Positions 18,201 through 23,827 of a DNA stretch of 64,000 bases are shown here, one piece after another. The DNA lies in the NCBI RefSeq assembly GCF_947255105.1, contig NZ_CAMYFP010000005.1, forward strand, positions 1 through 64,000, given 5' to 3'. Numbering within the stretch: position 1 is the first letter of the stretch; each line of letters begins with the position of its first letter. Made by a program: the position numbers and the translations under genes. The notes under the pieces were generated by a model. It was not told the DNA's origin. It saw only the letters and a list, made by a program, of their open reading frames with translations, and made no database searches. This DNA is from an uncultured Campylobacter sp. Lineage in GTDB: Bacteria > Campylobacterota > Campylobacteria > Campylobacterales > Campylobacteraceae.

Positions 18201-19513
18201 TTGTGATGTAGTGGAAATGGATAGCGATGATATCCATATACTTCCCATTTTGTAGGGTCGTTAAAGTTATTTTTTACGCACTCATCATATGCCTTTTTAT
18301 CAGCTCTTTTTTCTTCACAACTCCATGCTATATCTGCAGTTTTTTTATCTTTAAATTTGACGCAGTGATAGCCAAGCCAAGCATTTGTCATAGACATGCA
18401 GTTAAAGGCCTCTGCATTTATCTTAAGTTCATTTAATTTTCCACCATAAATACCTTTTTGGAAAATAGTTCCATCATTTTTTGGTGGTCTTGCCATAATC
18501 TTTGGTGCTTCGATGAGTGGCTCTAGGATCTGGTCTTGATCGTCACCTACATCTATATTTTCTGCTTCTTCTTGCTCTTTTCTTTTGATAAACTCTTTTC
18601 TTAGTTTGTTGTATTCATCATAGTATGGATCTTCCACATAAGGAAGAGTAACACCTACTGTTGTACAATCACCATTACCAATCAAGTCTTTTATAGTACA
18701 TATCTTACCATCACCTCTCATAAGTCTTTCAGAGACAAAACAACCTTTGCACACTTCGTTTAGTTTGTCTTGGCTCCAAACAGATGGATTCATTTTATAG
18801 TTATCAATAGGATCTAGAAGAGTTTTTTTGTTTAAACCTTTTCCAAAAGTTGATTCGTACGCATATAAATAAGCTCCTCTCAATCTATCATTACCATCAT
18901 AAAATTTATTTCTTGGGAAGAAGCAAGCTTTAACCTCTGGCTTTTTGACACCTATAATAGTTACTCCGTCATTGGCAAATATATATTTTTGATTTTCTGG
19001 TATATACTCCACAATACTAAGGCAGTTTGGAAGATCTGGATAAGCTTTACCGATGGATTGAAAATCCTGATAGTGATTAGATACTCTAGTAGAGTCTAAC
19101 TTTCCAGCCATATGATCTCTAACAGGAACACAATCTCTACCGCATAACTCATCCATAACACTCTGTTCTACTCGTGTAGCCATTCCAACAGCATTAGCAC
19201 CCCAAAAACCAGCGCCTAATGCTCTATTGGTTGTATGATACTGATGAATTTTTCCACCACCAACATCTACATAGCACCATTTTATAGGCTTTCTTGAGTC
19301 ATATAGAGTTCCTTTATCAGACTTTTGTAAATCTCCTGGTATATCCCTATCAAGATTTGCTATCATACAACGTCCCTTTTTAGTGGCGTCGATAGCTGCC
19401 TTGGACTTGCCGATATTTTTCGAATCGATATCTTCTGGCTTTATCTCAGCTTGCAGTACTACAAAGCCAAAAGCCAACAAAAAAGTTATAAAAAGTGATC
19501 TGAATTTCATCAT
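12233..19513 (-). CDS. Giant secreted protein of 2426 residues, unknown family, linked to prepilin genes
   Basis: A single intact frame codes for this very large protein. It has a signal peptide (FRSLFITFLLAFGFVVLQA, cleavage near residue 22) and no further clear membrane helix. Residues 40-560 are cysteine-rich. About 640-1050 forms a beta-rich module with FARLYWTGV near 682 and WSLLVVYD near 954, recalling secreted proteins in which such strands pack as a sandwich. Near 1055-1085 lies a charged helical repeat (REYIRDEREYIKDTRELIKD). Around 1647-1680 two CX3C motifs are separated by 24 residues. The C-terminal 150 residues are beta-rich and end NRGTIW. It is the last gene behind three prepilin-like genes and hpf, which recalls MshQ or PilY1 next to minor pilins, but I see no firm homology. 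A surface, tip or secreted substrate role is inferred. Confidence 0.75.
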   Translation of the reverse strand: MMKFRSLFITFLLAFGFVVLQAEIKPEDIDSKNIGKSKAAIDATKKGRCMIANLDRDIPGDLQKSDKGTLYDSRKPIKWCYVDVGGGKIHQYHTTNRALGAGFWGANAVGMATRVEQSVMDELCGRDCVPVRDHMAGKLDSTRVSNHYQDFQSIGKAYPDLPNCLSIVEYIPENQKYIFANDGVTIIGVKKPEVKACFFPRNKFYDGNDRLRGAYLYAYESTFGKGLNKKTLLDPIDNYKMNPSVWSQDKLNEVCKGCFVSERLMRGDGKICTIKDLIGNGDCTTVGVTLPYVEDPYYDEYNKLRKEFIKRKEQEEAENIDVGDDQDQILEPLIEAPKIMARPPKNDGTIFQKGIYGGKLNELKINAEAFNCMSMTNAWLGYHCVKFKDKKTADIAWSCEEKRADKKAYDECVKNNFNDPTKWEVYGYHRYPFPLHHKTVPIYNSEYGFAMNKHLYNYGRYYANKDREFSLEKKKAKSPNFINEIKNTEEANRFLYLYSWIDRQAEVSQNAPKDLRKACNGCVKLAGDAVGGAFVVKQKRLRENRDNFIDTYKTTQFQTNVPCERTNTSFDLLDTTVTNVATNVVPQRIRAYMKGYKCSDFKFPRNYNKIREYVNGDYTLTGNTILKVDALDTNVFGESLEAHVDNVITDFRKDSNLAAFTINSSSNDLYLPPDLKPEDIVFARLYWTGVIQDGFSSETKNQTNPLGKEYMNIRQNYPCGNYNLTNIGRVKTPNYCRIGDGKNGTTNGDTTANFLPMVWLDNQAQANPNDEANSSQNIKDALKGYRSIKFTADGLKEVKEYEAKDKDIKFVLSSDDSLTISDPRNSIVGFAKNYIWFERERGYFFVYSANTDVLEQVREAVAVNQAKFKIDEKNASKNLPVSIKFTAGDIISSKGSVRNIHKGNRWINGSFRLRGGYGVGTGKDATQNPDGSYTGEIAYHEGSRMGNFGAWSLLVVYDKKDAIDKASQGGIYAPAKNELGEDSGMFNYYKPRKLTLKDGLATMVVGDVTGSSDSAEFTFDGFFTPKSDDYGAKVSIFSIGGTGATYSPKGGISIKDGRDKDMREYIRDEREYIKDTRELIKDANGRLKPNPYFGREVRNPNFGKVNIKNPDYNKTNTNHGNFAQLHNALNPVQNQLNGTITVMKPGDFKVTSLANSSDKLATVGTDIDTFKISNLLGKRQTQATLRVGVDNTNPSTTNGGFRPERSFLSYVAFSTELYIPNICKRVNTYNEAGLKNDFVAADGETLTHLIIIENDDKNGSKTDDAEGLVIGINLNDYIDNTIRLDNVVTKTRPKYFTNANADKLGLKFLIDSHPGVYKDMKKDIYGNIDMAYMNGQLIRGTADSVYGDGTNKQFSLKTRVGDPKSRENRINLYVGHGAGKMQEINGTKKVSGGTLRPGELIAFEMKTKARVGYTEPRIYSNFSMNADDGSTISFNYDMPIPDCKDIKEKRKIKVISLDQFKIVNQNYKAPSLTNLDSQGKVIEDNTLYTQVAGKEHNAKFVYSHIGKFHFDGNKTIEDSSDFQDINKTLEGNYTRIGSMELSLVKNEVLNKIGCQNLTDDHKIPFIYNDFSTKSVKKVVGVNDDGTAKLDSHTLNKDKHKNTLYKSYELPVDEKLVTTPDGVPLKDLNLLLADQSLSFVLSYIPTGSSKKVACQAECEKNFESSLKQNTNQKDKLEKEKLECYAKCMDSYEEDYEIDKNLSRINDNKVNKQGVINICPASDVFSVRPAFFRVHNVDVVKRGGQDGIEKNATYPSGKTIKLTFSPSLYTGDINVSNGPDKTNIFAMGYTGVPSGAITPIYPNSCNPNKGIYLVDGKVEYNSTKPTVGSTIETLWKASSMAIKSDFGYKNHKFIYTPRDDELVKDGDYQAFVRSYKETNLKIAKENMNKYLQDNNRYAVVNVEDFDGNNHTDGAFTYYNIGYVDINLLDQAWTNIDKSNGGCIEDSSSFVADSLGKVGCDTAVYRYHDYREPWMSDVAGLSKYPLTPYYSYDRIEAGVDGLKDHLAADMSLAPLRAFKGAVGMNYNLYNDLTKARDTQERRMGGYIDLKSIVISSDHKSGDKIIATLFSNGCYAKDTPLTLAFGYDCATGKDKKGDRCSSVTGKVTASNKENICSHNILDSRCYNPYERGGTQGLVSNIAYSSFAADANATPLVEQSGAVANGKIDLILKGFGYDEGIFASGNGHKFLFNFKKNIIEPSNPTRIDAGDFVVEKTASSKDKFQPLDLNSSSSTYFYYGYANAHQPKYYASNSQATVGIDSYIYCNDREAGISNGNCKNLDGELLLKNSASIAITTRPGYYKNSSQNYMGNIDMSTYFVSEYRPTKSDVSVSLNNPRRLTPAAAEFGVFKNDKAKVPYEDHIKVITKSYLLGDGFEDRNEFIIVFDNTKGGWGGFGGTVKDKQGVGNWIVGDDNKTLHDNSPRMNRGTIW

Positions 19514-19533
19514 ATACCTCCGTATAGAACCTT

Positions 19534-19584
19534 ATTTACAAAACTCTTACTCATAAAAGCTTTGTAAATCCGGCTTAAAAGCCG
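19534..19584 (-). promoter_or_regulatory. Two hairpins between hpf and the giant gene
   Basis: ATTTACAAA (19534-19542) pairs with TTTGTAAAT (19561-19569), and CGGCTT (19571-19576) pairs with AAGCCG (19579-19584). Both lie in the 75-base gap behind hpf. They may attenuate transcription into the giant gene or protect processed mRNA ends. The giant gene has its own strong GGAGG site just downstream. Confidence 0.5.
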
Positions 19585-19588
19585 AATC

Positions 19589-20119
19589 CTAAAATAGACC
19601 AAATTTCCCATCTTTTCTCTTATAGAGTATGCGAAGTTTGGCGTCTAGGTCATTAAATACCAAAAATTGATCATCGCTTTGTTTCAAGACCTTGAGTGCC
19701 TCATCTACCTCCATTGGCTTGTATGTTTCAAGCTCCACTGGCACTATCTCATCGACATCATACTCTTTGATATCGTGCAACTCATCCAAAATCTCCTCTT
19801 TGTGGTCATCTTTGTTTTTGTGAGTTGTCTGTTTGTCATGATGACGGCGAAGCACTTTGGAGGCTCTATCGTTGATACTATCAATGGCAGCATAGAGATC
19901 TTTGTCTTTTTGAGTTATAACTATGGTCTCTTTCTTAGCTAAATTTAGCGCAAGATCTACTATAAAGCCCTTTTTGCCTCTTCTTTCGTCAGCGCTTATA
20001 ACGCACCTTGCAGAGATGACATCTAAGTTATATTTAGTTAGCCCCTCAAAAGCGTTGTAGATGTAGTTTTTAATAGGTTCTGTTAGCTCAAACTGCTTAC
20101 CGGTTATTGTTAAATTCAT
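19589..20119 (-). CDS. hpf: Ribosome hibernation promoting factor, long form
   Basis: Long-form Hpf binds idle 70S ribosomes and dimerises them into 100S particles. The 176-residue protein has the N-terminal ribosome-binding domain (residues 1-100, with the basic stretch SKVLRRHHDKQTTHK at its end), an acidic linker rich in Asp and Glu, and the C-terminal dimerisation domain (about 120-176, YKPMEVDEALKVLKQSDDQFLVFND). It starts ten bases behind the third prepilin-like gene and lies in the same direction as the giant gene. A housekeeping stress factor in the middle of a pilin-like cluster is unusual, and may mean that the cluster is expressed in slow growth. Confidence 0.95.
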   Translation of the reverse strand: MNLTITGKQFELTEPIKNYIYNAFEGLTKYNLDVISARCVISADERRGKKGFIVDLALNLAKKETIVITQKDKDLYAAIDSINDRASKVLRRHHDKQTTHKNKDDHKEEILDELHDIKEYDVDEIVPVELETYKPMEVDEALKVLKQSDDQFLVFNDLDAKLRILYKRKDGKFGLF

Positions 20120-20129
20120 CTTCTCTCCT

Positions 20130-20576
20130 TTATGGTTTTTGGACTGTTCTCAAGCCATAGACTACAGGCGCATCTTTTAAGACACTTTTTACCTTGACAT
20201 CAACTAAAGCCAAGTTTTGCAAAGCGGTATTGGTTAGGTCAGTTTGTGAGATGACTGTGCAACCAGGTTTGCCAACATAGCCCCTGTTATAGTAAAAAAG
20301 CCTTACATTTATATCAAATATCTTCTTATCTTTATCGCTAGATGGGTAGCTTATATTGATATCTTTTAGGCAACTACTACTAAAATCATGCAACTGCATA
20401 GCCATACGTGCATAGTTGGCAGCACTTACAGCAAGTAACTCAGCCTGTTCTTTTACAAAGTTATCTGTAGTTTTTGTGACATTTTTCTTCGCAAAATTCA
20501 TAGTAAAAACACCAATTGTAGCGATGACTACCATAAAAATCATCGCCATAATCATAGCAAAACCTCTTTTTTTCAT
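20130..20576 (-). CDS. Prepilin-like (PilX/minor pseudopilin type) protein
   Basis: The 148-residue protein starts MKKRGFAMIMAMIFMVVIATIGVF: a basic leader, glycine before phenylalanine and a long hydrophobic helix, which is the prepilin peptidase recognition pattern. The usual glutamate at mature position +5 is missing (methionine and alanine occupy the area), as in PilX or GspK-type minor subunits that cap a pilus. The globular part has two cysteines (SSCLKD and PGCTV) that could pair. It overlaps the preceding prepilin-like gene by four bases (ATGA), so the two are coupled. Specific function is unknown. Confidence 0.75.
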   Translation of the reverse strand: MKKRGFAMIMAMIFMVVIATIGVFTMNFAKKNVTKTTDNFVKEQAELLAVSAANYARMAMQLHDFSSSCLKDINISYPSSDKDKKIFDINVRLFYYNRGYVGKPGCTVISQTDLTNTALQNLALVDVKVKSVLKDAPVVYGLRTVQKP

Positions 20577-21478
20577 AGTAAAACCTTATTTTTGCAAACT
20601 ACAAAATCTTTAGGAAAGCACTTCTTGCCCTTTGGACAAAATCTCATACAAAGCTTAAAATCGATTCCTTTAGCATGTCCTCTAAATCTAAAAAGCTCAA
20701 TATTTCTTGCTAAGATAGTCTTTTTAAATTTAACTCTGCTAGCTGGTTTATAAAGTCTTATATTGCTATCAACCCATGGTCTGTAGTCATAGTAAAGAAC
20801 TAGGTTTTTTACCTCTACGCCATCTGGCATTGTTACACTCTCTTCTGCCAAAGCATAGGCACTATCAACCAAATAGTATCTATAGGTATAAGAGCCATTG
20901 TAGTCGCTATAGAGTTTATCAGCACTGCTTAAGCTTAGATTGGCACGAGCTATCTTTGTTGCTACATCTCTATCAAAACCATAGCCAAGACCGCTATAAT
21001 CACAAAGACCTATGAAGATAATACCCAAGTCTGAAACAGTGCCATTAGTTTTTGACTTGATAGTTTCGGCTGCTCTTACTAAGTCACTTCCTGGAGTGAT
21101 AAAATAACTGCCTGACCTCTCTGTGATATATCCTGACCAGCCTGTAGCCCGTCCACCTTCTAAGTGTAGGTTTTTGCTAATGCTACTTTGCCCTATCCAC
21201 TCCATAATACTGTGATTTGTATCGACGTTTGCCAATATTTCAAAATTTTCATCATCTATGTGCTTTCTACCTATGACGGTGTTTGGCACTCTATCACCAA
21301 GCCTTTTAGCAACTTGATCTATAGCCACGGTAGTTCTAGTCTCAAGGTCTTCAACCGCTCTTGATATGGCGTAGCTTTTATAGATGTTAAAGAGTATATT
21401 TGTAGCAAGAAGAGCCAAAATTCCACCCGCAACAATAACAACTATTAGCTCTATCATTGTAAATGCTCTTTTATTCAT
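20573..21478 (-). CDS. Prepilin-like (PilW/GspJ type) protein
   Basis: The 301-residue protein begins with the classic class III prepilin sequence KRAFTMIELIVVIVAGGILALLATNILF, with cleavage expected before Phe6 (after Ala) and glutamate at mature position +5. The size of the C-terminal domain (about 270 residues) is nearer to PilW or GspJ minor subunits than to a major pilin. Four cysteines sit in the last 35 residues (LCMRFCPKGKKCF and VVCKN), probably as two disulphides. Note that Ala, not Gly, precedes the cleavage site. It is the second gene of the cluster. Confidence 0.8.
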   Translation of the reverse strand: MNKRAFTMIELIVVIVAGGILALLATNILFNIYKSYAISRAVEDLETRTTVAIDQVAKRLGDRVPNTVIGRKHIDDENFEILANVDTNHSIMEWIGQSSISKNLHLEGGRATGWSGYITERSGSYFITPGSDLVRAAETIKSKTNGTVSDLGIIFIGLCDYSGLGYGFDRDVATKIARANLSLSSADKLYSDYNGSYTYRYYLVDSAYALAEESVTMPDGVEVKNLVLYYDYRPWVDSNIRLYKPASRVKFKKTILARNIELFRFRGHAKGIDFKLCMRFCPKGKKCFPKDFVVCKNKVLL

Positions 21479-21501
21479 AACTCACTCCTTAACCTACAAA
21501 A

Positions 21502-22245
21502 CTAATGAAGCGTCACTATCTCTGGCGAATCGCCATAGTTAAATGAAAACAGACTCATAACTATATCTTTGGCGATATGATCTCTATCGCTTACTTTTAT
21601 ATTGACTCTTTTTATATTTGTTGGACTTGGAAAACTAGTGTTAGTGTCGTTTGTAAAATCAATAGAAATAGAGGTTGCACTTTTATATCCTCCAGTGGCC
21701 TTATCGTTTATAAAATCAACACTAGAGTTGATATCCACATCTGTTACAAAATCAAAATTATCCTCACTTCTATAGACACGATAAGTAGTTCCATCAAAGT
21801 CATCTATGTCGTTTTTTTCTGATACACCCCAACTAACGTTTGTAAAATCAGCTTTTTTAGTAGCACTGTAAGTAATATCTGGTCTTAAACTCTCATATCT
21901 AGTGACAAAATCATTTCTTATGATGCCTGGACGAGAGGCGTCGCCTCCCTCGCCTTGCGGAGCTATCTTGTAAATCGGCAAAAGCATGTTATTGGTCCTA
22001 GCGCACTCCCCAACTGTTCTATTTTCCTCTGGATTATCTTGGCAATTTAAGTAGTAGGCTGCACTATCCCATGGATATCTCATAAATATAAGCGCTTGGG
22101 ATTTGGCATGATAGATAAGCTCTTGTTTTAGTGCATAGATATTTGAACTTTGGGATTGTAAAATAATCCTAGGCACCGCCATAAGTGCTAAAGATAGAAC
22201 AATGATGGCTAAAACAAGCTCAAGTAGTGTAAAAGCTCTCTTCAT
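21502..22245 (-). CDS. Prepilin-like (PilV/GspI type) protein
   Basis: The 247-residue protein starts MKRAFTLLELVLAIIVLSLALMAVP, a prepilin leader of four residues with glutamate at mature position +5. After the helix follows a soluble domain with two cysteines (LNCQDN and GECART). It is the first gene of the leftward cluster, 95 bases downstream of proC. In C. jejuni, as I recall, the DNA-transformation gene ctsT lies beside proC, so this protein may be related in position to a DNA-uptake pseudopilin. I cannot prove which minor subunit it represents. Confidence 0.8.
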   Translation of the reverse strand: MKRAFTLLELVLAIIVLSLALMAVPRIILQSQSSNIYALKQELIYHAKSQALIFMRYPWDSAAYYLNCQDNPEENRTVGECARTNNMLLPIYKIAPQGEGGDASRPGIIRNDFVTRYESLRPDITYSATKKADFTNVSWGVSEKNDIDDFDGTTYRVYRSEDNFDFVTDVDINSSVDFINDKATGGYKSATSISIDFTNDTNTSFPSPTNIKRVNIKVSDRDHIAKDIVMSLFSFNYGDSPEIVTLH

Positions 22246-22306
22246 AAAATAGATCCTAAAAATATTTAAATTTCAAATAAGCCTTAATGCCAACTAAAAT
22301 CTAATC

Positions 22307-22315
22307 ATATTACCA
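22307..22315 (-). promoter_or_regulatory. Candidate extended -10 promoter of the prepilin-hpf-giant cluster
   Basis: The minus strand reads TGGTAATAT, a TGn extension plus a TATAAT-like box, about 62 bases upstream of the first prepilin-like gene. It lies in the short gap behind proC, so transcription from proC may also enter the cluster. Confidence 0.4.
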
Positions 22316-22340
22316 TAAAGTATGTGTAAATTTGCTGAAA

Positions 22341-23066
22341 CTAATCTGAACTTGCACCAATAGCCTTTATAATGGCCCATCTAACGCCCTCCTCTTCCAA
22401 AGCTGCAATGCCTTTTATAGTGGTGCCTGCTGGCGAAGAGATTATCTCTTTTAAAAGAGCTGGGTGAGTGTGCGATAGAAGTGCTGATGTACTTTTGAAA
22501 AGTGCTGTTATGATGGCCTTGGCGCTGTTTTTATCCAAGCCCTCTTTGATGGCTCCATCTTGCAAAGACTCAGCAACCAAAGCCAAAAAAGCTGGTGCAC
22601 AACCGCTTAAAACTCCCGCTATATTTAGCTCTTTATCGCTTTTTAACTCATAAATTTCACCAATTTTAGAGATGATTTCTACTGCTGTTTTTGCACCTTT
22701 GCTAGCTATGTATGGCGTTATGGAGCTGTTGTATGCGGCTGCAATGTTTGGTAGGCAACAGAGCTTTTCTTTGGCATTTAATGGCTCTAAATCTTTTAAA
22801 TATTTTCTTGCCAAAACACTTATGCAACTTCTAGCTTCTCCCTTTAAGAGAGGCAAAACCTCATCTAGCACATAAGGTTTAAAAGCCAAGATGATATCCT
22901 TGCCATCTATATTGTAGCTTTTGCCATACTCTTCTACTTTTGCGCCAATACTTTCAAAGTTTTTTGCCTTTTTGCTATCTCTTGCAACTATGGTTAAATC
23001 ATAATGTTTTATTAAGCCCTTTGCCAAAGCTAGCGCCATTTGACCGCTTCCTAAAATATAAATCAT
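22341..23066 (-). CDS. proC: Pyrroline-5-carboxylate reductase
   Basis: ProC performs the last step of proline synthesis, reducing pyrroline-5-carboxylate with NAD(P)H. The 241-residue protein has the Rossmann glycine motif GSGQMA (6-11) and the signature SSPAGTTIKGIAALEE near residues 208-223, close to the PROSITE-type P5CR pattern (here PAGTT where most have PGGTT). It is slightly shorter than the usual 260-270 residues. It reads leftwards, divergent from bamD, with a gap of about 107 bases holding both promoters. Confidence 0.95.
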   Translation of the reverse strand: MIYILGSGQMALALAKGLIKHYDLTIVARDSKKAKNFESIGAKVEEYGKSYNIDGKDIILAFKPYVLDEVLPLLKGEARSCISVLARKYLKDLEPLNAKEKLCCLPNIAAAYNSSITPYIASKGAKTAVEIISKIGEIYELKSDKELNIAGVLSGCAPAFLALVAESLQDGAIKEGLDKNSAKAIITALFKSTSALLSHTHPALLKEIISSPAGTTIKGIAALEEEGVRWAIIKAIGASSD

Positions 23067-23173
23067 CTACTCTCCTTTTGATACATTTTACTACAAATTA
23101 GTTTTTATTGGTTAGAATAATGGACTATTTATCAAAAGATAGTAAAATCACCATTTAACAAAAAAGGGAGAGT

Positions 23174-23818
23174 ATGTTAAATTTATACAAAAAAGCGGCA
23201 CTAACTCTATCTTGTGCGCTACTTTTCGTGGCTTGTTCTACAAAAGAGAAGCTCTACAATCTATCGCCACAGCAGTGGTATGAGATGATTTTAAAAGAGC
23301 TTGACAAAAGAGAGTTTGACAAAGCCAAACAATACTACATCTCATTTAGTAGCGAACATATAAACTCACCGCTCTTAGAGTCGATACTGCTAACTTTAAG
23401 CAGTGTTTGCGAAAAAGAGGGTGACTATGAAGAGGCAAATGCCTATTTGGATCAATATATGGTAAGATTTGGAACATATGAGAAGATAGAGTATGCAAGG
23501 TATTTAAAGATCAGAGTAAATTACAACTCATTTGTTAGACCAAACCGCAATCAAGGACTTATGAAAGAGAGCATTGCTACCATTGAGAGCTTTTTAAATG
23601 ACTATCCAAATAGCATCTACAAACCTCAAATTCAAACTATGCTTGTGAAATTTAGACTAGCATTGCTCTATCTAAATAGAGATATTTTATCACTTTATGA
23701 AAGAACCGGTAGAAATGAGTCGGCTAAAATTTATCGCCAACTTATAGAGCAAGATGAGTTAAACAAAGTCGATATGATACCGCCAAAACTCCCTTTTTAT
23801 AGAAAGATTTTTGAATAA
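23174..23818 (+). CDS. bamD: Outer-membrane assembly lipoprotein BamD
   Basis: BamD is the essential lipoprotein partner of BamA in inserting beta-barrel proteins into the outer membrane. The 214-residue protein has a lipoprotein signal with lipobox FVAC (Cys21) and then TPR-like helical pairs (EFDKAKQYYISF, DYEEANAYLDQYMVRF and YARYLKIR). It lies directly in front of lon, nine bases apart, as in other campylobacters. Lengths agree with epsilon-proteobacterial BamD. Confidence 0.9.
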   Translation: MLNLYKKAALTLSCALLFVACSTKEKLYNLSPQQWYEMILKELDKREFDKAKQYYISFSSEHINSPLLESILLTLSSVCEKEGDYEEANAYLDQYMVRFGTYEKIEYARYLKIRVNYNSFVRPNRNQGLMKESIATIESFLNDYPNSIYKPQIQTMLVKFRLALLYLNRDILSLYERTGRNESAKIYRQLIEQDELNKVDMIPPKLPFYRKIFE

Positions 23819-23827
23819 GGAGAAGAT

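Noticed and set aside
15796..18436. Several open frames within the giant gene on both strands
   Set aside because: They are short, lack ribosome binding sites and family motifs, and lie wholly inside an intact 7.3-kb coding frame. They are shadows.
12233..19513. Classification of the giant protein as PilY1
   Set aside because: I see no von Willebrand A domain, beta-propeller or calcium-binding motif typical of PilY1. Only the gene context and some beta-rich strands are similar, so no family name was given.
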